Positions 15,944 to 23,592 of a stretch of DNA of 41,232 nt are shown piece by piece. Both the position numbers and the translations under genes were made by a program. The notes beneath the pieces are model-generated. The model was not told the DNA's origin. It worked only from the letters and a program-made list of their open reading frames with translations, and made no database searches. Numbering within the stretch: position 1 is the stretch's first letter; the number at the start of each line of letters is the position of its first letter. The stretch lies in the NCBI RefSeq assembly GCF_949296715.1, contig NZ_CASFQD010000039.1, positions 1 to 41,232 of the forward strand, read 5' to 3'. The DNA is from an uncultured Alistipes sp. (lineage in GTDB: Bacteria; Bacteroidota; Bacteroidia; Bacteroidales; Rikenellaceae).

Positions 15944-15956
15944 TTGTTACGAGTTT

Positions 15957-16190
15957 TTAGTGTACGGCCTTTGCTGCGACAGCCTCGCGCAGAGCGACTG
16001 CAAGACCCTTCTTGTTAATGGTTTTCATACCGGCGGCCGATACCTTCAGGGTGATCCAGCGGCCCTCCTGCTCCGACCAGAAGCGCTTGGTTTTCAGATT
16101 GGGGCTGAACTTGCGCTTGGTCTTGTGGTGCGAGTGCGAGACGTTGTTGCCCACGATCGCCACCTTGCCTGTGATTTCGCAAACTTTCAT
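15957..16190 (-). CDS. rpmB: 50S ribosomal protein bL28
   Basis: This 77-residue protein has the L28 signature VGNNVSHSHHKTKRKFSPNLKTKRF, with the C-terminal segment WITLKVSAAGMKTINKKG. It begins MKVCEITGK; the cysteine at position 4 is not part of a complete zinc site. It is first gene of the rpmB-rpmG-DUF4295 operon, with a full promoter 43 bases ahead of the start. Confidence 0.96.
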   Translation of the reverse strand: MKVCEITGKVAIVGNNVSHSHHKTKRKFSPNLKTKRFWSEQEGRWITLKVSAAGMKTINKKGLAVALREAVAAKAVH

Positions 16191-16232
16191 TTTCGATGTT
16201 TTTTAATTAAATCCCCGTAATAAAAGGGAGTG

Positions 16233-16264
16233 CAAATATACAATCTTTTCGGCAAATCGCCAAA
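16233..16264 (-). promoter_or_regulatory. Full Bacteroidetes promoter for rpmB-rpmG-DUF4295
   Basis: The minus strand reads TTTG (16261-16264), 20 bases, then TATATTTG (16233-16240), ahead of rpmB. Confidence 0.75.
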
Positions 16265-16327
16265 ATATCGTAAAATTAATGCTCTTCGGTGTGCGGGACG
16301 GTGAAAATCCGCCGCCGCAAGCCGGGA

Positions 16328-17581
16328 CTACTCCGCCGCCTTCTCCTGTTCGAGGCAGTCGCGCAGCAGGCCGATGGCGAAGGCCGAGGCGCGGTCGATG
16401 ATCTGCCCGCGGTCGGTGCCGCACTGCTTGAGGATGGCCTGCGTGCCGCGGGGCGTTGCCACGGCGATCCACACCGTGCCGACGGACTTTGCGTCCGATC
16501 CGCCCGTGGGACCCGCGATGCCGGTGGTCGCCACGGCGTAGTCGGCGCCCGAGATGCGCCGCGCCCCCTCGGCCATGCGGCGGGCCACCTGCTCGCTCAC
16601 GGCGCCGTAGCGGGCGATCTCTTCGGCCAGTACGCCCAGGATGCGGCTCTTGGCCTCGTTGCTGTAGGCCACCACGCCGCAGAGAAAGTAGGCCGACGCG
16701 CCGGGCATGGCCGTGAAGCGTGCGGCGATTGCGCCGCCCGTGCAGCTCTCGGCCGCGGCGAGGGTCTCGCCGCGCTGCGTGAGGATGCCGTGCACGAGCT
16801 CCTGCATCGTGGCGCGCTCGAAGCCGATGACGTGGTAGGGGATCAGGCGGCGCAGCGCCTCGAACTGCCGGTCGATCTCCCGCATGACGCTCTCGCCCTC
16901 GACCTCGTAGGCCGACAGGCGCAGCCGCACGACGCCCGGGCTGGGCAGGTAGGCCAGCTTCAGGTAGGGCGGCAGGGCATTCTCCCAGGGGGCGATCTTC
17001 TCGGCGAGCATCGACTCGGCCAGTCCGGCGGTGATCATCGTGCGGTGGACGATCTGCCGCAGGGCGAAGCGCGCCTTCAGCCGCGGCATCACCTCGTCCT
17101 GCATCAGGTGCTCCATCTCGTAGGGAACGCCCGGCAGCGAGACGACGACGCGGCCGTCGCGCTCGAACCACATGCCCGGGGCCGTGCCGTGGGCGTTGAA
17201 AAGCACCGTGCAGCAGGCCGGAACGAGCGACTGCGAGCGGTTGAGCTCGTTGTATTCGATGCCGCGCGCCGTGAGCATGCGCTCGACGTGCTCGGCTACG
17301 CGGGCGTCGGGCACCAGTTCGCTGTGGAACATCTCGGCGAGCGTCTTCTTGGTGATGTCGTCCTTCGTGGGGCCGAGGCCGCCGGTGAGGATCACGACAT
17401 TCGACTCCTCCAGTGCCCGTTCGATGCTCCCGATGATCTGCGTGCGGTCGTCGCCGACCGAGAGCTTCTCGCGGACGACGATGCCCGCGGCATTGAGGTG
17501 TTTGGCGATGGATACGGAGTTGGTATCCACGATCTGGCCGATGAGAATCTCATCGCCGATGGTGATGATGGTGGCTTTCAT
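16328..17581 (-). CDS. cinA: CinA-family protein with nicotinamide-nucleotide amidase domain
   Basis: This 417-residue protein joins two domains. The N-terminal MoaB/MogA-like fold starts MKATIITIGDEILIGQIVDTNS and has LTGGLGPTKDD, the expected ADP-ribose pyrophosphatase-type motif. The C-terminal PncC-like domain has LAAAESCTGGAIAARFT and ATTGIAGPTGGSDAKSVGTVWIA. The family hydrolyses nicotinamide mononucleotide to nicotinic acid mononucleotide, recycling damaged pyridine nucleotide. The start at 17581 gives the canonical N-terminus; the frame is open further upstream through the pyrD tail repeat region, but that is a shadow. It starts 28 bases after the pyrD stop, so pyrD-cinA are probably co-transcribed. 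Confidence 0.95.
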   Translation of the reverse strand: MKATIITIGDEILIGQIVDTNSVSIAKHLNAAGIVVREKLSVGDDRTQIIGSIERALEESNVVILTGGLGPTKDDITKKTLAEMFHSELVPDARVAEHVERMLTARGIEYNELNRSQSLVPACCTVLFNAHGTAPGMWFERDGRVVVSLPGVPYEMEHLMQDEVMPRLKARFALRQIVHRTMITAGLAESMLAEKIAPWENALPPYLKLAYLPSPGVVRLRLSAYEVEGESVMREIDRQFEALRRLIPYHVIGFERATMQELVHGILTQRGETLAAAESCTGGAIAARFTAMPGASAYFLCGVVAYSNEAKSRILGVLAEEIARYGAVSEQVARRMAEGARRISGADYAVATTGIAGPTGGSDAKSVGTVWIAVATPRGTQAILKQCGTDRGQIIDRASAFAIGLLRDCLEQEKAAE

Positions 17582-17609
17582 GGTTTGGCTGTATGCTTTG
17601 TCCCGATGT

Positions 17610-18842
17610 TCACGCCTGCGGAGACTTCGGCGCGCTATCCGACGCCGGCTCCTGTGCCGCCTGGGCCTCCGTTTGGGACTGTGCGGCGGCTTCGGCCTCG
17701 GCTTTTTCAGCGGCAACCTTTTCAGCCGCGGCTTCGGCCTCGGCTTTTTCAGCGGCAACCTTTTCAGCTGCTGCCTTTTCCGCTGCTGCTTTTTCTGCTG
17801 CGGCTTTCTCCGCATCGGCGACCAGCGCCCGGCAGATATTCCCGACGAGTGCGGGGCCTTCGTAGACGTATCCCGTATAGAGCTGCACGAGGTCGGCGCC
17901 GGCATCGAGCATGGCCCGCACGTCGTCCGCCGACATGAGGCCGCCGACGCCGATGATGGGGAAGTTGCCGCCCGAGCGCGTGTGGATGCGCCGCACGATT
18001 TCCACGGCACGGGCCGCGAGCGGGGCGCCGCCGATGCGTCCGTTGCCGATTTTGTCGAGCGATTCGCGGCTGGTCTGCAGCCCGTCGCGGCGCAGCGATC
18101 CGTTCGTGGCGACGATGCCGTCGAGCGGCGTGGTCAGCAGGATGTCGCTGATGAGGTCTATCGTCTCGTCCGTCATGTCGGGTGAGACCTTGAGCATGAC
18201 GGGCCGGTACTGGTTCTGTCCGCGGCGGAAGTCGAAGAGCGGATCGAGAATCTGGAGAATGTATTCGCGCGAGTGGCTCGCGCCGTCACGGCAGGCGTTG
18301 TCGCAGCTGATGTTCACGGTGAAGTAATCCGCATACTGGTAGAGGTTGCGAAAAAGCTTCAGGTAGTCCGCAGGGGCGCTCTCGGGGGGCGTCGCGGTGT
18401 TCTTGCCGATGTTGCAGCCGACGATGACCCCCTTGTGGGGTCGGCGCAGGTGCTGGATCATGCGCTCCAGCCCGCGGTTGGCCAGTCCGATGCGGTGGAT
18501 GATGGCCCGGTCCTTCGGCAGGCGGAAGATGCGCGGGCGCGGATTGCCTGCCTGCGGGCGCGGGGTGACGGTCCCCACCTCGACGAAGCCGAAGCCCAGG
18601 GCCGAGCATTCGCGGATGATCTCGCCGTTGCTGTCGAAGCCGGCGGCCAGTCCGACGGGGTTGCGGAACCGGATGCCGAAGACCTCGCGTTCGAGGGCCG
18701 GGTGCTCCACGCCGTAGCACTTGTGGAGCAGCCAGCGTCCTCCCGGGATCATGCCGATGATGCGCAGCAGCAGGATAACAACCCGGTGTGCCCGCTCGAT
18801 CGAGAGCGAGAAGAGTATGGGTTTTATGACTCGTTGGTACAT
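17610..18842 (-). CDS. pyrD: Dihydroorotate dehydrogenase (quinone-type) with Ala/Glu/Lys tail
   Basis: This is the fourth step of pyrimidine synthesis, dihydroorotate to orotate. Residues 1-40 form the helical membrane-binding region of class 2 enzymes (RVIKPILFSLSIERAHRVVILLL), followed by the barrel: NPVGLAAGFDSNGE, EVGTVTPRPQAGNPRPRIFRL, RIGLANRGLE, VGCNIGKN, LKVSPD, IVATNGS, IIGVGGLMSADD, VQLYTGYVYEGP. The class 2 catalytic serine in N-I-S-S is a cysteine here (N177-I-S-C180). Residues 341-388 are AAAEK-type repeats and the tail runs to 410, about 70 residues longer than normal. The start has a good Shine-Dalgarno GGAGGT (minus strand, 18847-18852), rare in this phylum. It is transcribed with cinA. 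Confidence 0.92.
   Translation of the reverse strand: MYQRVIKPILFSLSIERAHRVVILLLRIIGMIPGGRWLLHKCYGVEHPALEREVFGIRFRNPVGLAAGFDSNGEIIRECSALGFGFVEVGTVTPRPQAGNPRPRIFRLPKDRAIIHRIGLANRGLERMIQHLRRPHKGVIVGCNIGKNTATPPESAPADYLKLFRNLYQYADYFTVNISCDNACRDGASHSREYILQILDPLFDFRRGQNQYRPVMLKVSPDMTDETIDLISDILLTTPLDGIVATNGSLRRDGLQTSRESLDKIGNGRIGGAPLAARAVEIVRRIHTRSGGNFPIIGVGGLMSADDVRAMLDAGADLVQLYTGYVYEGPALVGNICRALVADAEKAAAEKAAAEKAAAEKVAAEKAEAEAAAEKVAAEKAEAEAAAQSQTEAQAAQEPASDSAPKSPQA
17686..17768. repeat. 42-bp tandem repeat in the pyrD tail
   Basis: A 42-base unit (17686-17727) is followed by an identical copy differing only after 41 bases (17728-17768). It codes for the 14-residue unit AAEKVAAEKAEAEA on the minus strand. 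Next to it (17769-17815) are degenerate 15-base units coding AAAEK. Confidence 0.9.
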
Positions 18843-18863
18843 GCGAACCTCCGTAAATTGGCG

Positions 18864-18871
18864 CAAAGGTA
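18864..18871 (-). promoter_or_regulatory. -7 promoter box for pyrD-cinA
   Basis: The minus strand reads TACCTTTG, 21 bases before the pyrD start codon. Confidence 0.6.
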
Positions 18872-19268
18872 CAAAAAAAAGATGATTGTGTGCACTTTCC
18901 GCCCTTTTTGCAACGTCGGAACGACGAGATGGCGACGCTGCGACGGTGCTGGGACCTCCGTCGGAGCCTTCGACCGGGCCGCCTGACGGCCGTTGCGGGG
19001 CGAGTCGAGGCCGTGTTGCAGGGCGGCTGACGGGACATGCCGCGAGGCTTGTGGCGAGCGGGTTGCGGGGCCTTTCAGCGCATATTGCGGCCGCGGGGTG
19101 AGCTGCGGTGACCGGCTGGCAACGGAGAACCGTCCCGCTCCGTTTGAACTCCGTTCTGTCCGGGCGACAGGTCAAGTGGCTGTTGTCGGGGTCGGATGGC
19201 TGCTGCCGGGGGCGGCGTCGGCCGTGCGCGGCGGGTGGGTCCGGCCGCCCTTCACCCGTTTTTATTCA
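18872..19268. other. 397-base gene-free GC-rich spacer
   Basis: Between pyrD and pdxB no frame has a recognisable product, codon pattern or start signal, and no tRNA-like fold is seen. A hairpin near 19234-19257 (CGGGTG with CACCCG) lies just after pdxB without a T run. The stretch may hold decayed sequence or an unrecognised RNA. Confidence 0.6.
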
Positions 19269-20282
19269 TCAGAAGTATTCGCGGCGGTAGCGGTAGTGGT
19301 CGCGCAGGGCCTCGAACTCCTCCGGTGCGGATTTCATGCGGCGGCTCTCCGCCTCGATATCGTAATGGGCGCCGATCGTGGCCGTGAGCTCCTCCCACGA
19401 GATCGGCCGCGGCGTCGAGGGGGGCACTTCGGGCGGATACCACCCCTCGAGCGGGAAGCCGAAGAAGCGGGCAAGCGTGGCGACGGACTGCGCCGTGGCG
19501 TTGGCCTTGCCCTGCTCGGAGTAGCCGGCGATGTGGGGCGTTGCGAGCAGTGCGCGGTCGAGCAGCGTGCGGTCGAGGTGCGGCTCGTGCTCCCAGACGT
19601 CCAGCACGCAGTCGTGGCGGCTTGCCTTCAGCGCCTCGCCGTCGACCACCTCGCCGCGCGAGGAGTTGATGACCACGGCGCCGGGCTTCATCTGCGCAAG
19701 GAGCGAGGCATCGGCCAGGTGGCGCGTCGTGGCGTCGAGCGGCGTGTGGAAGGTGATGAGGTCGGCCTCGCGGACCACCTCGCCCAGCGGCCGGAAGCCG
19801 GCGTGTTCGCGCTCCTCGCGCGGCGGGTCGCAGCATACGGTGCGGAATCCCCACGCTTCGGCATAGCTTTTGACCAGCGACCCGACGTGTCCCACGCCGA
19901 CGATGCCGAGCGTCCGCTCGCGGGGTGTCCAGCCTTGCCGGCGGGAGAGATGGGCCAGCACGGCGCCGATCCACTGCAACACGCCCCGGGCGTTGCAGCC
20001 CGCGGCCGTGGCGACGCGGATGCCCCGGGCGGCGCACCAGGCCGTGTCGATGTGGTCGAATCCGATCGTCGCCGTGGCGATCAGCCGCACGGACGACGCC
20101 CCGAGCAGGGCCTCGTTGCAGCGCGTGCGCGTGCGGATGACCAGCGCATCGGCCGTGCAGACATCCTCCGCACCGATGGCCGCTCCGGGCAGGTAGCGGA
20201 CCTCGGCCCACGGCTCCAGCACCCCCCGCAGAAAGGGAATGGCGCTGTCGGCCACGATTCTCGGAATGGAATTTTCTGCCAT
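19269..20282 (-). CDS. pdxB: Erythronate-4-phosphate dehydrogenase
   Basis: PdxB oxidises 4-phosphoerythronate in the DXP-dependent route to pyridoxal 5'-phosphate. The 337 residues belong to the D-2-hydroxyacid dehydrogenase fold: Rossmann motif GIVGVGHVGS, TFHTPLDATTRHLAD, INSSRGEVVDGEAL (catalytic Arg), LDVWEHEPHLD (Glu), and LLATPHIAGYSEQGK with the catalytic histidine. The HIAGYSEQGKANAT segment and the C-terminal PdxB dimerisation extension (PEVPPSTPRPISWEELT) separate it from ordinary phosphoglycerate dehydrogenases. It is divergent from the ureohydrolase gene, with a TATATTTG box 24 bases before its start. Confidence 0.95.
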   Translation of the reverse strand: MAENSIPRIVADSAIPFLRGVLEPWAEVRYLPGAAIGAEDVCTADALVIRTRTRCNEALLGASSVRLIATATIGFDHIDTAWCAARGIRVATAAGCNARGVLQWIGAVLAHLSRRQGWTPRERTLGIVGVGHVGSLVKSYAEAWGFRTVCCDPPREEREHAGFRPLGEVVREADLITFHTPLDATTRHLADASLLAQMKPGAVVINSSRGEVVDGEALKASRHDCVLDVWEHEPHLDRTLLDRALLATPHIAGYSEQGKANATAQSVATLARFFGFPLEGWYPPEVPPSTPRPISWEELTATIGAHYDIEAESRRMKSAPEEFEALRDHYRYRREYF

Positions 20283-20305
20283 CGGACTTTGTTCTTTGAG
20301 GTGAG

Positions 20306-20313
20306 CAAATATA
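20306..20313 (-). promoter_or_regulatory. -7 promoter box for pdxB
   Basis: The minus strand reads TATATTTG, 23 bases before the pdxB start codon. Confidence 0.6.
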
Positions 20314-20333
20314 GGTAAAAAATAAAATTTTCG

Positions 20334-20341
20334 TACCTTTG
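20334..20341 (+). promoter_or_regulatory. -7 promoter box for ureohydrolase-nhaA operon
   Basis: The plus strand reads TACCTTTG, 18 bases before the ATG at 20360. It overlaps the upstream in-frame ATG at 20339, which argues against that start. Confidence 0.65.
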
Positions 20342-20359
20342 TCCATTAATAATCACGTT

Positions 20360-21415
20360 ATGGAAGAAAAAACCTTCGATCCGGACGGCGTGGGCATCGA
20401 CAACGGCACCTATTTCGGCATGCCGTTCGATCCGGCGTCCGCCGCGCTGGTGCTCGTCTCGGCCCCGTGGGACGTGACGGTCTCCTACGGTGCGGGGGCC
20501 GCCTATGCGCCCGATGCGATCATCGAGGCCTCCACGCAGCTGGACTTTCACGATCCGCTGGCGCCGGACGCCTGGCGGCGCGGCATCGCCACGGCCGACA
20601 TCGACTATACGCTGCAGGAGCTGTCGCAGCGCCTGCGCTCCGACGCCGAAAAGGTGATCGGGCACCTCGAGGGCGGCGGCAGTCCCGACGACGATTATGT
20701 CGTGCGCAAGATACGCCGCGTGAACGAGGGGTGCGCCGTGCTGAACGCCAACATCGAGGCGCAGGCCGGCGAGTGGCTCGATGCGGGCAAGATCGTGGGA
20801 CTGGTCGGCGGCGACCACTCGACCCCCTACGGGCTGATCCGCGCACTCGGGGCCCGGCACGAACGTTTCGGCATCCTGCACATCGACGCCCACTGCGACC
20901 TGCGCGACGCCTACGAGGGATTCCGCTTCTCGCACGCCTCGATCATGTACAACGTCCTGCGCGACGTGCCGCAGGTCGAGCGCCTCGTGCAGGTGGCCGT
21001 GCGCGACTTCAGCCGCCGCGAGGCCGACCTGGCCGCCGCGTCCGGGCGCATCGTCACCTTTGACGACCTGTCGCTGGCCGCGGCGGAGTTCCGTGGCGAG
21101 ACGTGGGACGCGCAGTGCCGCCGCATCGTCGAGGCGCTGCCCGCCGAGGTCTACATCAGCTTCGATATCGACGGCCTCTCCTTCGAAAACTGCCCCCATA
21201 CGGGCACGCCCGTATCGGGCGGCCTGAGCTTCAACAAGGCGGTCTGGCTGCTGGCCGCCGTGGCCCGTTCGGGACGCCGCATCATCGGGTTCGACCTGGT
21301 GGAGGTGGCCCCGGCACCCGAAGAGCGGCTCGATGCCATCACGGGCGCCCGCATGCTGTGGAAACTCTGCGGGCAGGCCCTTCTGTCGAACCATAAAAAC
21401 AACGAACCCGCATGA
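20360..21415 (+). CDS. Ureohydrolase family protein (agmatinase/arginase type)
   Basis: This 351-residue manganese-dependent hydrolase has all metal-binding motifs: GGDHS (histidine ligand), DAHCDLRD (DAHxD) and SFDIDG (SxDxD). Family members split agmatine to putrescine and urea, arginine to ornithine and urea, or formiminoglutamate. The N-terminal part carries WDVTVSYGAGAAYAPDAIIEAS, typical of the agmatinase branch, and the end has FDLVEVAPAPEERLDAITGARMLWKLC. I lean to agmatinase without being able to fix the substrate. The start MEEKTFDPDG was chosen over MSINNHV because of the promoter position. Its stop codon overlaps the nhaA start by four bases (ATGA), so the two are translationally coupled. 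Confidence 0.9.
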   Translation: MEEKTFDPDGVGIDNGTYFGMPFDPASAALVLVSAPWDVTVSYGAGAAYAPDAIIEASTQLDFHDPLAPDAWRRGIATADIDYTLQELSQRLRSDAEKVIGHLEGGGSPDDDYVVRKIRRVNEGCAVLNANIEAQAGEWLDAGKIVGLVGGDHSTPYGLIRALGARHERFGILHIDAHCDLRDAYEGFRFSHASIMYNVLRDVPQVERLVQVAVRDFSRREADLAAASGRIVTFDDLSLAAAEFRGETWDAQCRRIVEALPAEVYISFDIDGLSFENCPHTGTPVSGGLSFNKAVWLLAAVARSGRRIIGFDLVEVAPAPEERLDAITGARMLWKLCGQALLSNHKNNEPA

Positions 21416-22785
21416 GACTGTTTTCGCTCTACGGCTGGATCCGCAAACGCCACATCATCGGGCTCCGCGGCCGGCATTTCCTCGAAGCCCCGTGGTCGGG
21501 CGGCGTGGTGCTGCTCGTCTGCGTCATCGTGGCCATGCTGCTGGCCAACCTCCCGGCAACGAAACTCTACTACCACCACCTGCTGGAGACCGACCTCTCG
21601 CTGATGGTCCATTCGCCCGACGGCGTCATCAACTGGATCTTCCCGCGCGGCATGACCGTCGAGAAGTTCATCAACGACGGACTGATGGTCTTCTTCTTCT
21701 TTTCCGTGGGGCTCGAGATCAAGCGCGAGATCGTCTGCGGGCAGCTCTCGTCGGTGCGCCGGGCCATCCTGCCCGTGCTGGCCGCGGCGGGCGGCATGCT
21801 GGTCCCGGCGATCATCTTCACGGCCTTCAACCACGGTACCGACGCCGCCAACGGATGGGGAATCCCCACGGCTACCGACATCGCCTTCGCCATCGGCATC
21901 CTCTCGATGCTGGGCAACCGCGTGCCGCTGTCGCTCAAGATTTTCCTCACGGCCCTGGCCATTGCCGACGACCTGGGGGCCATCCTCGTCATCGCGCTCT
22001 TCTACGGCGGCAAGGTGCAGATCACCTGCCTGCTGATTGCGCTGGCGATCATGCTGCTGGTCTACTTCATGAACAAGATGGGCGAGAAGCACGTCATCTC
22101 CTATGTCGTGCCGGCGATCCTGGTGTGGGGCCTCTTCTATTATTCGGGCGTGCACTCGACGATCTCGGGCGTGGCCATGGCGCTGCTCATCCCCATGTCG
22201 CCCCGCTACGGCAAGGAGTACTTCGCCCGCAAGATGCGCCTGCTCAAGGAGAAGCTCAACCAGGTCGAAGCCCCCGACTTCCCCAACGACGAGCACCGCT
22301 TCTACCTGCGCGAGATGCGCATGCTGGCCTCCGACTCCGTCGGCATGAGCTACCGGATGGAGCATGCCCTCGCACCCTATGTCACCTTCCTTGTGATGCC
22401 GATCTTCGCCCTGGCCAATGCCGGCGTCGAGATCGGCTCGCTCGAGTATCTCAATATCTTCCACTACTCGCCCGAGATCGGCTCGGTCGGCATGGGCGTC
22501 TTCTTCGGTCTGCTGCTCGGCAAGCCGCTGGGTATCTTCCTCGCGAGTTGGCTTGCCGTGCGTTCGGGCGTGGCCGTGATGCCCGAAGGGGCGAACTGGC
22601 GGATGCTCTTCGCCGTGGCCTGCCTGGGCGGTATCGGCTTCACGATGTCGCTCTTCGTCGACTCGCTCGCCTACACGGACCCCACGCTCATCGACCGCGG
22701 CAAGATCGCCATCCTGATGGGGTCGACGGCTGCCGCCGCGCTGGGAAGCCTGCTGATACTGGCATTTGCAAAAAAACAGAATTGA
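21412..22785 (+). CDS. nhaA: Na+/H+ antiporter NhaA
   Basis: NhaA exports sodium in exchange for protons, supporting pH and salt homeostasis. The 457-residue protein has about twelve hydrophobic segments. Conserved parts are FFFFSVGLEIKREI, GWGIPTATDIAFAIGIL and the ion-binding aspartate pair in ALAIADDLGAILVIALFY. As in other Bacteroidetes, there is a longer hydrophilic central loop (roughly residues 265-310, SPRYGKEYFARKMRLLKEKL) and a sequence-conserved C-terminal half with VFFGLLLGKPLGIF and ACLGGIGFTMSLFV. It starts inside the ureohydrolase stop codon, and the FKBP lipoprotein gene begins 8 bases after its own stop. Confidence 0.96.
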   Translation: MRLFSLYGWIRKRHIIGLRGRHFLEAPWSGGVVLLVCVIVAMLLANLPATKLYYHHLLETDLSLMVHSPDGVINWIFPRGMTVEKFINDGLMVFFFFSVGLEIKREIVCGQLSSVRRAILPVLAAAGGMLVPAIIFTAFNHGTDAANGWGIPTATDIAFAIGILSMLGNRVPLSLKIFLTALAIADDLGAILVIALFYGGKVQITCLLIALAIMLLVYFMNKMGEKHVISYVVPAILVWGLFYYSGVHSTISGVAMALLIPMSPRYGKEYFARKMRLLKEKLNQVEAPDFPNDEHRFYLREMRMLASDSVGMSYRMEHALAPYVTFLVMPIFALANAGVEIGSLEYLNIFHYSPEIGSVGMGVFFGLLLGKPLGIFLASWLAVRSGVAVMPEGANWRMLFAVACLGGIGFTMSLFVDSLAYTDPTLIDRGKIAILMGSTAAAALGSLLILAFAKKQN

Positions 22786-22792
22786 GGTGCGT

Positions 22793-23518
22793 ATGAAACG
22801 TATGAAAACTGCAGTGATCGTGCTTTTGGCCGCTGCGGGCCTGCTGGCCGGCAGTTGCTCGGAAAAATCGTCCGGCGGCGGGGTGAAGCTCCGCACGGAT
22901 GTCGATTCGGTGGCCTACGTCATCGGCATGAACGTGGGGCTAAACCTCCAGCGCATGGATTCGACGCTCAACGTCGCCGCCGTCTGCGAGGGCATCCGCG
23001 ACGTCTTCGCCGGGAAGACGGACCTGACGATGGAGGAGGCCGAGACCTTCTACCTGGCCTACGTCAACTATGCCCTGCCCGAGAAGGCCCGGGCCTATGA
23101 GGAGCAGTTCCTCGCCGACTTCGCCAAGTCGAACCGTTCGTATGCCCGCACGTCGTCGGGGGTGACCTATGCCGTGGAGGATGTGGGCGACCAGAACCAG
23201 ATTCCGACCTCGGAGCGCGACAGCGTGGTGCTGCGCGTGGTGATCCGCTCGATCGACGGAAAGGAGCTCTACTCCTCCTACGAGCGGGGCGACTCGCTGC
23301 GCATGGCCCTGTCGGAGATGACGCGCGGCCTGAAGGAGAGCGTGAAGCTCATCGGCCGGGGCGGACGGATCAACGCCTGGATGCCTTCGTCGGCGGCCTA
23401 CGGGGCCGACGGCAGCGAGGAGTTCGGCGTGGGGCCCAATGCGACGCTCTGTTACGATATCGAGCTCATCGCGGTGGACAAATATGCAAATCGCACGCGC
23501 CGCGGCAATTTGCGTTGA
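22793..23518 (+). CDS. FKBP-like lipoprotein, degenerate active site
   Basis: This 241-residue lipoprotein has a signal peptide with lipobox LLAGSC. An N-terminal helical FKBP_N-like domain (VAYVIGMNVGLNLQ, DVFAGKTDLTMEEAETFY) precedes an FKBP-type domain. Compared with its neighbour at 23593, the FKBP part lacks the hallmark V-I-x-G-W (it reads EMTRGLKE) and Y-T-G, while keeping LIGRGGRINAWMPSSAAYG and GVGPNATLCYDIELI. Peptidyl-prolyl isomerase activity is thus doubtful; a chaperone or binding role may remain. It follows nhaA by 7 bases and probably belongs to that operon. Two ATGs are possible (22793 and 22802); the first was taken. Confidence 0.85.
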   Translation: MKRMKTAVIVLLAAAGLLAGSCSEKSSGGGVKLRTDVDSVAYVIGMNVGLNLQRMDSTLNVAAVCEGIRDVFAGKTDLTMEEAETFYLAYVNYALPEKARAYEEQFLADFAKSNRSYARTSSGVTYAVEDVGDQNQIPTSERDSVVLRVVIRSIDGKELYSSYERGDSLRMALSEMTRGLKESVKLIGRGGRINAWMPSSAAYGADGSEEFGVGPNATLCYDIELIAVDKYANRTRRGNLR

Positions 23519-23547
23519 AAATTATGAACCATATCGCAATTATTTTG

Positions 23548-23555
23548 TATCTTTG
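23548..23555 (+). promoter_or_regulatory. -7 promoter box for the second FKBP lipoprotein
   Basis: The plus strand reads TATCTTTG, 37 bases before the start codon at 23593. Confidence 0.6.
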
Positions 23556-23592
23556 CGCGCGGAAAAAGGCAAACATAAAATACGCTTAAACA

